Shown: positions 52,937-61,316 of the stretch, piece by piece
Layout: every line of letters starts with the position of its first letter
Numbering within the stretch: the first letter of the stretch is position 1
Assembly: GCA_039919885.1 (NCBI GenBank)
Contig: JBDSEV010000015.1
Location: 1-64,000 of the forward strand
DNA: 64,000 bases
Source of the DNA: JACMLD01 sp039919885
GTDB lineage: Bacteria > Bacteroidota > Bacteroidia > Chitinophagales > Chitinophagaceae
Direction: 5' to 3'
Program-made: the position numbers and the translations under genes
The notes under the pieces: model-generated
What the model saw: the letters and a program-made list of their open reading frames with translations, nothing else
The model's database searches: none
Told to the model about the DNA's origin: nothing

Positions 52937-53941
52937 TTAAAATTCGGCGTCTACTTTAAAACCAAAAAGTTCACCTTTTTTCCAGCGCTTGTAATCTGTT
53001 TTATAATGCTTGCTGTTTCGTTTGGTAAGCGCAGGCTGATCCAGCCCATCCAAATCGGGGCTGCCGGCATTTATCCAGGCAGTGTACCAAAAATTTGCGG
53101 AAGCCCCCACTGCTACACGCAGTTGTTGCGCTACCATCCCGTTCAGCGCATCGTGGAAGGCCTTTGCATACTCATAGCTGTGTATCCACTGGTTGTATTT
53201 ATTGCGTACCACCTTACCCTTACTATCCTTTACATACATCCTGGTGGTATCAAAACCCTGCCTGGCCGTTTTTTCTGCCCGCAGCAACGGATCCACCAGC
53301 AGGTGGCTGGCGGTAATGATACGCCATACTTCTTGCTGTATATCTTTTATATACACCGCATTGCCGGTGTATAAATTATACGTGCTTCCAAATTGTTCAG
53401 GCAGTTGTGATTCAAAAAACGAATGGATTCCCTGCTGGCGAGACAATTGCCCGTCGTGGTTGACCGCTGTATGCAGGGGCATCGTTGCGTCTCCAAGGTA
53501 ATGTGCCAGGTCGGCGGCCAAAAAAAGAATTTCCGCCTTCTTCTTATCCTGGAAAGCTTTGGTTAGTTTTTGTGTTAATTCAATCAGGTACCACGGGAGG
53601 ATGCCATTCTTATCAAGAAATTTGCTGTCGTATTTAGCCACCGCTTCTTTCATGCGCTGGGGAACGGTGTCCGAACCGTTCGACCGGAAATTCTCCAAAT
53701 CAATGTAATGGCGGGCGAATTCCTGCTTGTCGCTGATGGCATATTTTCTTACATCCGGAATAACCGACTCCTCGGTGATGAAATCGATGTGGTTATAAAA
53801 AAAATGCCGCATACTATCCGGCAGCGCAAAAACAGCCGCATTGTTGATATGCTGGTGTCCCCAGGTGCCCCATGACAATAAAAAAATTACTACTGGTGCC
53901 GCAGCGGTGCACACGATAACGGACAATATGCTTTTTTTCAT
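52937..53941 (-). CDS. Phospholipase C / S1-P1 nuclease-like zinc hydrolase
   Basis: A 334-residue exported protein with signal segment (MKKSILSVIVCTAAAPVVIFLLS). The mature N-terminus WGTWGHQHINNAAVFAL and the sequence ADLAHYLGDATMPLHTAVNHDG supply the Trp/His/Asp metal ligands of the PLC/S1-P1 superfamily; IHSFFESQLPE follows. Members hydrolyse phospholipids or nucleic acid with three zinc ions. The subgroup cannot be fixed. Follows the small lipoprotein gene 41 bases upstream on the same strand. Confidence 0.85.
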   Translation of the reverse strand: MKKSILSVIVCTAAAPVVIFLLSWGTWGHQHINNAAVFALPDSMRHFFYNHIDFITEESVIPDVRKYAISDKQEFARHYIDLENFRSNGSDTVPQRMKEAVAKYDSKFLDKNGILPWYLIELTQKLTKAFQDKKKAEILFLAADLAHYLGDATMPLHTAVNHDGQLSRQQGIHSFFESQLPEQFGSTYNLYTGNAVYIKDIQQEVWRIITASHLLVDPLLRAEKTARQGFDTTRMYVKDSKGKVVRNKYNQWIHSYEYAKAFHDALNGMVAQQLRVAVGASANFWYTAWINAGSPDLDGLDQPALTKRNSKHYKTDYKRWKKGELFGFKVDAEF

Positions 53942-53982
53942 TGAATTGTTTTGCGGGTAATTACAGCAGGCCCACCAAGGTA

Positions 53983-54378
53983 CTAACGTATATCCTGGAG
54001 GTCTACCAGCCAGTCACCTTTTGATTTTACAATGCCTATGGTAGTGGTATCTTTTTTATAGGAATTGGAAAAGATATAATCAAGGGTGGAATCGCTGGTT
54101 TGTTTGGTGGTGATAACAATGATATTGGCGGTTTTATGTCCTACCTTATCTTCCTGGTTCCACCCACTGTAATCGGTTTTCCATTTGTGCAGCAGCATTT
54201 CATTTGCACCCGCAGAATCTTTGTAGAGGTAAAAACTGGCTTTATCGTAGTTGCCATCCAGTGATGCCCGGATAAATTCCCTTGCAGCTTCCTGGGCATC
54301 TGCTGCTTTTGTGTAACCCGTATCACTGTTGCATGATAGAAAAGCCGCTACCGCAACAAATGCAATTATTTTTTTCAT
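53983..54378 (-). CDS. Small lipoprotein, DUF4878-like
   Basis: A 131-residue lipoprotein (signal MKKIIAFVAVAAFLSC, lipobox at Cys16) with an NTF2-like layout: AREFIRASLDGNYDKASFYL helix then strands ANIIVITTKQTSDSTLDYIF and GDWLVDLQDI. DUF4878-type proteins share this arrangement. Function unknown. Located between phoH and the phospholipase-like gene. Confidence 0.75.
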   Translation of the reverse strand: MKKIIAFVAVAAFLSCNSDTGYTKAADAQEAAREFIRASLDGNYDKASFYLYKDSAGANEMLLHKWKTDYSGWNQEDKVGHKTANIIVITTKQTSDSTLDYIFSNSYKKDTTTIGIVKSKGDWLVDLQDIR

Positions 54379-54464
54379 ATTTTGTATTTCTGTACAAAAC
54401 TATCTAAAATAGGCGGTTGATGACGTAAAGATATTCTATTAACAAAGCGTATACACGCAGCAAA

Positions 54465-54490
54465 AGGAAAGGCGCCTTTTGAGCGCCTTG
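54465..54490 (-). terminator. Terminator of phoH
   Basis: Stem AAGGCGC (54469-54475) / GCGCCTT (54483-54489) with a 7-base loop; T-rich sequence follows on both sides. Lies 24 bases beyond the phoH stop. Confidence 0.7.
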
Positions 54491-54513
54491 TTTTAATAAT
54501 TCCGGATTATTTA

Positions 54514-55560
54514 TTACTGGTTTCCATCTTCTCTTATTTTTTCTTTATCGTATGCCCTGATAATGGCTTTTACGAGGCGATGCCGCACCACATCTTCTTC
54601 ATCAAGTTTTATATGCGATATCCCATCTACGTCCTGCAATATCCGCACAGCTTTTTCCAGGCCACTGCGCTGGTTACGGGGTAAATCCACCTGGGTCATA
54701 TCGCCCGTAATAATGGCTTTTGCATTGGAACCGATGCGGGTAAGGAACATCTTCAATTGCAGGTCGGTGGCGTTCTGTGCCTCATCCAGGATAATAAATG
54801 CATGATCCAGCGTGCGGCCGCGCATATAAGCCAACGGCGCTATTTCTATGGTACGGGTAGTCATATAATAGCCCAGCTTGTCGGCAGGTATCATATCATC
54901 CAGGGCGTCATACAAAGGGCGCAGGTAGGGGTCAATCTTCTCCTTTAAATCACCCGGGAGAAACCCAAGGCTTTCACCGGCTTCTACCGCCGGGCGCGTT
55001 AGTATTATTTTTTTTACGAGTTTATTTTTAAGTGCGCGTACTGCCAGTGCTACCGCAGTATATGTTTTGCCGGTACCGGCAGGTCCGATTGCAAATAAAA
55101 TATCGTTTTTATCGATACCAGCCACCATATGTTTTTGGTTGGATGTCCTGGCGCGTACGGTTTTACCGTGCGGGCCAAACACCAGGATATCGTTTGGATT
55201 GCGATCAATAAAATTATCCACCACTTCGGCTTCATCGCCGCCTAATATTTGTTGAAAATAATTTTCGCTCATGTGTCCGTTCCTTTCCAGGTACTGTACA
55301 ATGAGATCAATTTTTTCTTTGGCTGTTTCTACCTGCTCGGGGGAACCACTGAGTTTTACCTGTGTGCCGCGGCTTAAAACTTTTAAAAGGGGAAATTTCT
55401 TTTTGAGGATGTCCAGCTTACCGTTATTTACTCCAAAAAACTCTATCGGGTTTACTGACTCAAGGTTGATAATGGCTTCTGTCAATTCAGTTGGGTTTTT
55501 AAGCTGACGCCCGGAAAAATGGTGGTAAGGGCGAAATCTTTGATGAAATAATATTTTCAA
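54514..55560 (-). CDS. PhoH family ATPase
   Basis: A 348-residue cytoplasmic ATPase, possibly an RNA-related NTPase. Walker A is FAIGPAGTGKTYTAVALAV, Walker B LDHAFIILDEAQNATDLQL, and GESLGFLPGDLKEKIDPYLR and ARTSNQKHMV are family motifs. The frame has no ATG at its start: the first start is TTG at 55560, and a second TTG at 55485 (LTEAIINLESVNPIEFFG) matches the usual N-terminus better. A -7 box (55583-55590) lies before the first. Confidence 0.92.
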   Translation of the reverse strand: MKILFHQRFRPYHHFSGRQLKNPTELTEAIINLESVNPIEFFGVNNGKLDILKKKFPLLKVLSRGTQVKLSGSPEQVETAKEKIDLIVQYLERNGHMSENYFQQILGGDEAEVVDNFIDRNPNDILVFGPHGKTVRARTSNQKHMVAGIDKNDILFAIGPAGTGKTYTAVALAVRALKNKLVKKIILTRPAVEAGESLGFLPGDLKEKIDPYLRPLYDALDDMIPADKLGYYMTTRTIEIAPLAYMRGRTLDHAFIILDEAQNATDLQLKMFLTRIGSNAKAIITGDMTQVDLPRNQRSGLEKAVRILQDVDGISHIKLDEEDVVRHRLVKAIIRAYDKEKIREDGNQ

Positions 55561-55582
55561 TTAATATCGTATCCGCCTCTCT

Positions 55583-55590
55583 CAAATATA
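55583..55590 (-). promoter_or_regulatory. Probable -7 box of phoH
   Basis: TATATTTG on the minus strand matches TAnnTTTG exactly, 23 bases before the first TTG start. No good -33. Confidence 0.5.
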
Positions 55591-55771
55591 AATCATGATA
55601 CGATACATTACCTAAAATTAATTACTAACAATCTGTGGATAATCATACGATTCTATATTGTTACGTTAAAATAAAACCAATACGATCGCGACGATATTAG
55701 CAACAAAAAACAAACAGCTTTGTTCACCGATCTAATCAGTATTCGCTGCGCTACGGCATTATCTTTTATCA

Positions 55772-55800
55772 TTTGTATCTGGTGTTCCTGCTTACCTTTG
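55772..55800 (+). promoter_or_regulatory. Promoter of mqnE
   Basis: TTTG at 55772-55775, 17 bases, then TACCTTTG at 55793-55800, a full match to the Bacteroidota -33/-7 promoter, 21 bases before the ATG. Confidence 0.8.
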
Positions 55801-55821
55801 CAGCAGTAAAATACTACCAAC

Positions 55822-56994
55822 ATGAGCAGTGTAATGCAACTAGTACCCCTGGTAAAAAACGCGGACATTGCGTTGCAGCAGATAGGCGAAAAAATATTGG
55901 CCGGGGGGCGTATCAGTACCGCGGAAGGCCTGTTACTTTTCGAGAAAGGCAGCCTGTCCTGGCTGGGCGCGCTCGCTAATTATGTTCGGGAAAAGCGGCA
56001 TGGCGATAAAACCTATTTTAACCGAAATTTTCATATTGAACCCACCAATGTCTGTGTTTTTTCCTGCGCGTTCTGCGCGTATTCCAAATTATATGCGCAC
56101 CGCGAGGAAGGCTGGGAGCTCAGTACAGAACAGATGATGCACATTGTAAAAGGTTATGATAACAAACCCATTACAGAAGTACATATTGTAGGTGGCGTGC
56201 ATCCCAAATTAAACCTGGCATTCTTTATAGACCTGATGAAGCAAATAAAAGCGCATCGTCCGTCACTGCATATAAAAGGATATACCGCGGTTGAACTGGA
56301 TTATATGTTTCGAAAAGCCAAAGTTTCTGCGGAAGAAGGCATGCAATTATTGCACCAGGCGGGACTTGATTCATTGCCTGGAGGCGGGGCAGAAATATTT
56401 CACCCGGACATACGCCAGCAGATTTGCGCAGATAAAGTTGATGCCAATGGATGGCTGAATATACACCGCACGGCTCATCAGCTGGGCATGCACAGCAATG
56501 CCACCATGTTGTACGGTCATATTGAAAAATTTGAACACCGTATCGACCACATGGAGCGCCTCCGCCAATTACAGGACCAGACCGGGGGCTTCAACACTTT
56601 TATACCACTGAAATTCAGGAACAAGGACAATGACATGAGCAATGTGCCCGAAAGCACCGTAATAGAAGACATGCGCCTGTATGCAGTTGCGCGGTTGTAC
56701 CTGGATAATTTCCCCCATCTTAAAGCCTACTGGCCTATGCTGGGCAGGCAAAATGCCCAATTATCACTTTCCTTCGGCGTGAATGACCTTGATGGCACCA
56801 TTGATGATACCACAAAGATTTATTCTATGGCGGGTAGCGAAGAACAAACACCTTCCATGAGCACGGGAGAACTGGTAACACTTATCAAACAGGTAAAACG
56901 CCAGCCCGTAGAACGTGATACGCTGTACAATGAAATCAGGGATTACACCAATGTAGAAGTGAAAGATATTGAAGTAGATGCTTCTTTGAATTAA
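55822..56994 (+). CDS. mqnE: Aminofutalosine synthase
   Basis: A 390-residue radical-SAM enzyme. The 4Fe-4S cluster Cys are 78, 82 and 85 in NVCVFSCAFCAYSK; HIVGGVHPKLNLAFF and PGGGAEIFHPDIRQ match MqnE/CofH-type enzymes, and HSNATMLYGHIEKFEHRIDH the SAM/substrate wall. MqnE joins 3-[(1-carboxyvinyl)oxy]benzoate and SAM to aminofutalosine in futalosine-route menaquinone synthesis. None of the other mqn genes is adjacent. Confidence 0.93.
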   Translation: MSSVMQLVPLVKNADIALQQIGEKILAGGRISTAEGLLLFEKGSLSWLGALANYVREKRHGDKTYFNRNFHIEPTNVCVFSCAFCAYSKLYAHREEGWELSTEQMMHIVKGYDNKPITEVHIVGGVHPKLNLAFFIDLMKQIKAHRPSLHIKGYTAVELDYMFRKAKVSAEEGMQLLHQAGLDSLPGGGAEIFHPDIRQQICADKVDANGWLNIHRTAHQLGMHSNATMLYGHIEKFEHRIDHMERLRQLQDQTGGFNTFIPLKFRNKDNDMSNVPESTVIEDMRLYAVARLYLDNFPHLKAYWPMLGRQNAQLSLSFGVNDLDGTIDDTTKIYSMAGSEEQTPSMSTGELVTLIKQVKRQPVERDTLYNEIRDYTNVEVKDIEVDASLN

Positions 56995-56999
56995 ATTAG

Positions 57000-57134
57000 A
57001 AAGTCAAAAGTCAAAATTAAAAAGTCAAAATTCGTTTGCTTCGAATTGAAAGCTTCGGCTTTCTCCTTACGTTTAATTTATCATTGGCCTGCTTCTCAAA
57101 AGCTTTTTACTTTTTACTTTTAAATTTTGAATTG
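57000..57134. repeat. AAAGTCAAAA direct/inverted repeat element with UUCG hairpin
   Basis: Three overlapping copies of AAAGTCAAAA at 57000-57030, a perfect GAAAGC-TTCG-GCTTTC hairpin at 57048-57063 and, at 57101-57134, a T-rich reverse version (CTTTTTACTTTTTACTTTT). Lies between convergent mqnE and serine dehydratase genes. Confidence 0.75.
57048..57063. terminator. UUCG-loop hairpin between convergent genes
   Basis: A 6-bp perfect stem with the very stable TTCG tetraloop. It could end transcription from both sides, although the T-run after it is weak. Confidence 0.5.
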
Positions 57135-57139
57135 TTCCA

Positions 57140-58564
57140 TCAGCACTCCGGTAAACTCAAAGGAATATTAATGGCCAGTCCGCCATCGCTGGTTTCCTTG
57201 TATTTGCTGTTCATATCAACCGCGGTATCCCACATGGTTTTTATTACTGCGTCCAGCGATACCTTGGCAAAATCCGGGGAGCTTTGAAGGGCCAGCTGCG
57301 CTGCAGTGATGGCTTTAATAGCACCCATCGTGTTGCGTTCTATACAGGGAACCTGCACCAGTCCACCGATGGGGTCGCAGGTAAGGCCCAGGTGATGCTC
57401 CATAGCAATCTCTGCTGCCATTAAACATTGCCTTTGGGTGCCCCCCATGCACTCCGTAAGGCCCGCAGCGGCCATGGCAGAAGAAACACCAATCTCTGCC
57501 TGGCAGCCGCCCATGGCAGCAGAAATAGTAGCGCCCTTTTTAAATATACTGCCGGTCTCTGCAGCAGTCAGCAAAAACTGCACAATTTTTTCTTCCTTGT
57601 ATCCATCACAAAACGTGATATAATATTGCAGCACTGCCGGAATTACACCGGCCGCGCCATTGGTAGGCGCTGTTACCACCCGGCCAAAAGAAGCATTCAC
57701 TTCATTCACTGCCAGCGCAAAACAGCTCACCCAGTCGAGCGTATATTTAAAATCGCTACCGCCTTTGCGAATGGCCAGCATCCATGAATTGTAATCCGTA
57801 TAATTTTTTTGTGGGAGTAGTCGTTTATTGAGCGCCGCTGCGCGTCTTTTTACGTGCAGGCCCCCCGGCAGTATGCCTTCCTGGTGACAACCGCGGTACA
57901 TACATGCCTTCATCGTATCCCATATTTCCAGGAGCCCGTTGCTTGTTTCTGCTTCCGTGCGCCAGGCAGACTCGTTCTCCAGCACCACTTCGCTAATCGA
58001 TAAACCTTTCATGCACCAGTGCAGGAGATCGTCGGCCGTATTAACCGGAAAAGGCAATTGAATGGCATCACCCGCCTGCGCATCCTCCCCTTCTTTCTTT
58101 ACAAAACCGCCGCCGATAGAGTAATACGTCTCGGCAAACTGTTCATTGTTTTTTGTAGTAGCCAAAAAACTGAGTGCATTGGAATGATAGGGCAATGTTT
58201 CGGTAACAAGAAAACTAATATCTTCTGCAGGGTTAAAATCAATTTCATGCCGGCCGTTCAGCACCAATTTTTTCATGGTGGTAATATCAGCAATTTTTGC
58301 ATGTATATTTTCGGTATTAAACGTCACCGGATCCTCGCCGCTCAATCCCAGCATAACCGCGGTGTCCGTACCGTGGCCCTTACCCGTCTTTGCCAGCGAG
58401 CCATACAGCAACACCTGGAGATCGGTAATTTCCGCCAACAGCTTATTTTTCTCAAGTGATTGTAAAAAACGTTCCGCGGCCCGCCACGGACCCAGGGTAT
58501 GCGAACTGGATGGCCCAATACCAATTTTAAAAATATCAAATACGGAGATGGCTTCGTGTGGCAA
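57140..58564 (-). CDS. sdaA: L-serine ammonia-lyase (single-chain, iron-sulfur type)
   Basis: About 474 residues. Beta domain start FKIGIGPSSSHTLGPWRAAE; alpha domain GATISAAMGGCQAEIGVSSA, CMGGTQRQCLMAAEI and CDPIGGLVQVPCIERNTMG with the Fe-S Cys. It deaminates L-serine to pyruvate and ammonia. The frame reaches 58594, but a -7 box TACCTTTG sits at 58582-58589, inside that extension, so the TTG at 58564 (LPHEAISVFDIFKIGIG) is the more likely start. Confidence 0.94.
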   Translation of the reverse strand: MPHEAISVFDIFKIGIGPSSSHTLGPWRAAERFLQSLEKNKLLAEITDLQVLLYGSLAKTGKGHGTDTAVMLGLSGEDPVTFNTENIHAKIADITTMKKLVLNGRHEIDFNPAEDISFLVTETLPYHSNALSFLATTKNNEQFAETYYSIGGGFVKKEGEDAQAGDAIQLPFPVNTADDLLHWCMKGLSISEVVLENESAWRTEAETSNGLLEIWDTMKACMYRGCHQEGILPGGLHVKRRAAALNKRLLPQKNYTDYNSWMLAIRKGGSDFKYTLDWVSCFALAVNEVNASFGRVVTAPTNGAAGVIPAVLQYYITFCDGYKEEKIVQFLLTAAETGSIFKKGATISAAMGGCQAEIGVSSAMAAAGLTECMGGTQRQCLMAAEIAMEHHLGLTCDPIGGLVQVPCIERNTMGAIKAITAAQLALQSSPDFAKVSLDAVIKTMWDTAVDMNSKYKETSDGGLAINIPLSLPEC

Positions 58565-58581
58565 TACTGACAGGTTTGCAG

Positions 58582-58589
58582 CAAAGGTA
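58582..58589 (-). promoter_or_regulatory. Probable -7 box of sdaA
   Basis: TACCTTTG on the minus strand, 18 bases before the TTG at 58564. It argues that the start is not at 58594. Confidence 0.55.
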
Positions 58590-58688
58590 CACAACCTTGC
58601 AACAGTTTGCTATTGACGGCACATTGAACGCACGGAGCGCTTATTGAAGCATGTTGAGATTCACCTGGCACAAGTGACTGCAATCAGA

Positions 58689-59192
58689 CTACTGCAGGTC
58701 CACCAGTTCAATATCAAAAATCAGTATTGAATTGGCAGGAATAATAACGTTGTTATTCCTGTCTACCTGCGCAGACGCGCCATAGCCTAAAGATGGCGGA
58801 ACATACAATGTAATACTACCGCCTTTTTTAAGCAGGGGAATACCTTTCTTCCAAGATTCTATTAAGGTAGCCAGTGGGAAAGCCGCCGGCGCTGTGGTGG
58901 TCTGATCAAAAATATTTCCATTGGTTAACATGCCTTTATAATTAACACTCACGTAAGAGCATATGGTAGGCGCACTGCTACCAGTACCCGGCCCTTTTAT
59001 CTCATAGTAGAGTCCGCTGCAATGTTTGATGGCGGTTGTTATCCCAGCGCCGGACAAATACGTTTCCACCTGGGTTATTTCGCTGGCGGGTGCTTTAACG
59101 GCACAAGGGTCGTAATTACAATTATCATTTTTTTTATTACAGGCAGCTAAGCCAATAACAACAACAAACAGGGCGACAAGAATTTTCCTCAT
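58689..59192 (-). CDS. FKBP-type peptidyl-prolyl isomerase lipoprotein
   Basis: A 167-residue lipoprotein (MRKILVALFVVVIGLAAC, lipobox LAAC) with an FKBP domain from about residue 60: CSYVSVNYKGMLTNGNIFDQ, LATLIESWKKGIPLLKKGGS and ITLYVPPSLGYGASA; the last strand ends NSILIFDIELVDLQ. It helps fold periplasmic proteins. The frame extends to 59300, but the ATG at 59192 gives the lipoprotein signal; a -7 box TATATTTG lies at 59210-59217. Confidence 0.92.
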   Translation of the reverse strand: MRKILVALFVVVIGLAACNKKNDNCNYDPCAVKAPASEITQVETYLSGAGITTAIKHCSGLYYEIKGPGTGSSAPTICSYVSVNYKGMLTNGNIFDQTTTAPAAFPLATLIESWKKGIPLLKKGGSITLYVPPSLGYGASAQVDRNNNVIIPANSILIFDIELVDLQ

Positions 59193-59209
59193 TTTCGTAT
59201 AAAATTTTG

Positions 59210-59217
59210 CAAATATA
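59210..59217 (-). promoter_or_regulatory. Probable -7 box of the FKBP gene
   Basis: TATATTTG (exact TAnnTTTG) 18 bases before the ATG at 59192. Confidence 0.55.
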
Positions 59218-59238
59218 TCGGTAATGCACAGACCATTC

Positions 59239-59589
59239 CTAAAAGTCTTTTGCTGCACCTTCCTGATCTTTTTCTTTTGCTTCCTTTGCTTGCAGCTCAC
59301 GGTAGTTTTGCTCGTTGATGTCCCACCGGTGGCGCCTGGAAAAAATGGCGACGAACACCAGGATGATCAGGGCAGCAATTACCAGTACCGTACCCGAACT
59401 ATCATCCGCATGGCCCCTGGCCCACATATTGGCCCGTTTGTACCAGCCCGACGAAAAATTGAGGATGATGGGGATCACGAACACCAACCCGAGCGGAAGG
59501 CCCACCAGTAACTGGCGGAAAGTTTTTTTCTCTTTATCGCGGTGCTCTTTCCAGTACGCAACAAACTTCTTTTCACGCTCCGTAAGCAT
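59239..59589 (-). CDS. Small two-helix membrane protein, hypothetical
   Basis: A 116-residue protein: charged N-terminus (MLTEREKKFVAYWKEHRDKE), membrane helices at about 26-45 (LLVGLPLGLVFVIPIILNF) and 68-85 (VLVIAALIILVFVAIF), then a cytoplasmic tail. It has no known family for me, but it resembles many Bacteroidota small conserved membrane proteins. Shared promoter region with the next plus-strand gene; a TATTTTTG at 59604-59611 fits as its -7 box. Confidence 0.75.
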   Translation of the reverse strand: MLTEREKKFVAYWKEHRDKEKKTFRQLLVGLPLGLVFVIPIILNFSSGWYKRANMWARGHADDSSGTVLVIAALIILVFVAIFSRRHRWDINEQNYRELQAKEAKEKDQEGAAKDF

Positions 59590-59603
59590 AAATATTATTT
59601 AGG

Positions 59604-59611
59604 CAAAAATA
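59604..59611 (-). promoter_or_regulatory. Probable -7 box of the small membrane protein gene
   Basis: TATTTTTG on the minus strand, 15 bases before the ATG; exact TAnnTTTG. Confidence 0.5.
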
Positions 59612-59651
59612 CAATTTGGACGGGTAAGGCACGTTGTAGATTCTTTATTTG

Positions 59652-59680
59652 TTTGTAAGACAGCGATTTATTGTAATTTG
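59652..59680 (+). promoter_or_regulatory. Promoter of the HU-CCDC81 gene
   Basis: TTTG at 59652-59655, a 17-base spacer, GTAATTTG at 59673-59680 (one mismatch), 17 bases before the GTG. Confidence 0.6.
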
Positions 59681-59697
59681 GGCATAAAACTAACCGC

Positions 59698-60672
59698 GTG
59701 AAAGTAGATAATCTCCTAGGTCCATACCTCTATCAGCATAAAAAGCTTTCCCTGCCGGGCATTGGTGTGTTTACACTGGATGATAAAGCCATTTTGCCGG
59801 ACGAAACTGCTAAAATAAAAACTGCAATAGAAGGAATTTCTTTCAGCGCCATTACCGGCCAGCAACTGGATGATTCTTTAATTCAATATATCAAAGATCA
59901 GACTGGAAAAATGAAAGCCCTTGCAGAAGCGGATTTGTACTCTTATATCGCCACTGCTTTCCAGTACCTGAACATCGGCAAACCTTTCTATTTTGAAGGC
60001 ATCGGCACCTTGCAAAAGAACAAAGACAACGGCTACGCCTTCGCTGCCGGTACCGTAATACCGCAAAAGACAGAAGACATTCCGCATAAACACATTGAGA
60101 CAAAACGAAAATCGGTTTCTGCGTACGGACATGCTGATACAACCGGCGGCGGCGGATTCAATACAGGAAAATTACTCGTGCCCATCGCGGTACTGGTTAC
60201 ACTGGCGCTGATTGGATGGGGAGGTTATTACCTGTATAATAAAAACACGGTGGAACCCGAACAACCCGCGCAGAACGTAGTGGCACCGGTGGTGTTACCA
60301 GAAAATCCGGATGCACTTGCCATAGATTCCACCGGCAAAAAACCAGATTCGGTTAGTATGCAACCCGCAACCGACAGCACGGCTGCCAAAGCTGCAAGTA
60401 AAACAACGCAGGCAATTCCTGGAAATGGCTATAAGTTCGTGTTTGAAACCACGGCTAAAAAAGCCAGGGCCGATAAACGTTATGAACAATTAAAAGGCAT
60501 CGGCATTTTAAAAGAATATAACAACAAGGTAGCAATAGAGACCAATGACTCCCTTTCCTTTAAAATATACACCCTCGTTCCTTGTACACCGGCCGATACC
60601 GCCCGTGTTAAAGAGTTGCTGAATGCCTGGTATTATGGAAAAGCAGACATGAAAGTAAAAATTGAGCAATAA
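59698..60672 (+). CDS. HU-CCDC81-like domain protein with one TM segment
   Basis: A 324-residue protein starting GTG. Residues 1-115 form the HU-like DNA-binding-type domain of the CCDC81 prokaryotic family (YLYQHKKLSLPGIGVFTLDD, KPFYFEGIGTLQKNKDNGY); one membrane helix at about 160-180 (LLVPIAVLVTLALIGWGGYY); a linker rich in Pro/Ala/Ser/Thr; a C-terminal SPOR-like strand-helix unit (YKFVFETTAKKARADKRYEQ, then NKVAIETNDSLSFKIY). Its role may be nucleoid-envelope or peptidoglycan linkage. Directly followed by the cupin gene. Confidence 0.82.
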   Translation: MKVDNLLGPYLYQHKKLSLPGIGVFTLDDKAILPDETAKIKTAIEGISFSAITGQQLDDSLIQYIKDQTGKMKALAEADLYSYIATAFQYLNIGKPFYFEGIGTLQKNKDNGYAFAAGTVIPQKTEDIPHKHIETKRKSVSAYGHADTTGGGGFNTGKLLVPIAVLVTLALIGWGGYYLYNKNTVEPEQPAQNVVAPVVLPENPDALAIDSTGKKPDSVSMQPATDSTAAKAASKTTQAIPGNGYKFVFETTAKKARADKRYEQLKGIGILKEYNNKVAIETNDSLSFKIYTLVPCTPADTARVKELLNAWYYGKADMKVKIEQ

Positions 60673-61179
60673 ATGAAGCCAGCCGCTTACTGGATAAGCA
60701 AATTGCAACTTGCACAACATGTTGAAGGCGGCTCCTATAGCAGAACCTATTCCTCCCCACTAATATTGCCCCTGCACCAATTACCGCACCAGTTCAACGG
60801 GGCAAGACCGGTGGCCACCGCTATTTATTTTTTATTGGAGAACGGGCAATTCTCCGCCATGCACCGCATTGCTTCTGATAAAATGTGGCATTTTTATTAC
60901 GGCGATCCCCTGGTAATTTACGAAATCGATCCGGCCGGAAACCTGGCAGAACAACTGCTGGGCAGTAATCCTGAAAAAAACGAAAATTTTCAATGCGTTG
61001 TAAAAGCAGGCAGCTGGTTTGGATCCCGAATCAAACAAGGTGGCAACTATTCCCTGGTGGGTTGTACCGTATCACCCGGGTTCGATTTTGAAGATTTTGA
61101 AATGGGTCGGCGGTCTGTATTGACAACATTATATCCGCAACACGGCGACATTATAACCATGCTAACCAGGGAAGACTGA
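60673..61179 (+). CDS. DUF985 cupin protein
   Basis: A 168-residue cupin. DUF985 motifs: LAQHVEGGSYSRTYSS, ATAIYFLLENGQFSAMHRIA, DKMWHFYYGDPLVIYEID and GCTVSPGFDFEDFEMGRR. The family is of uncertain function; a sugar-epimerase-like role is sometimes assumed. The ATG abuts the preceding TAA (TAAATG) so the two are one operon. Confidence 0.85.
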   Translation: MKPAAYWISKLQLAQHVEGGSYSRTYSSPLILPLHQLPHQFNGARPVATAIYFLLENGQFSAMHRIASDKMWHFYYGDPLVIYEIDPAGNLAEQLLGSNPEKNENFQCVVKAGSWFGSRIKQGGNYSLVGCTVSPGFDFEDFEMGRRSVLTTLYPQHGDIITMLTRED

Positions 61180-61316
61180 CAAGCAGATAAATGCATTAAA
61201 AACCACAATTTGTATGTGCGGCTGCTCCTGCAATTGTGTTTTTTTGTTACCCAACCATGCGTTACTATCCAAAACTTACTTGATGGCGGAAGCTTAGCAA
61301 CTGAAATGCGGTGTTA

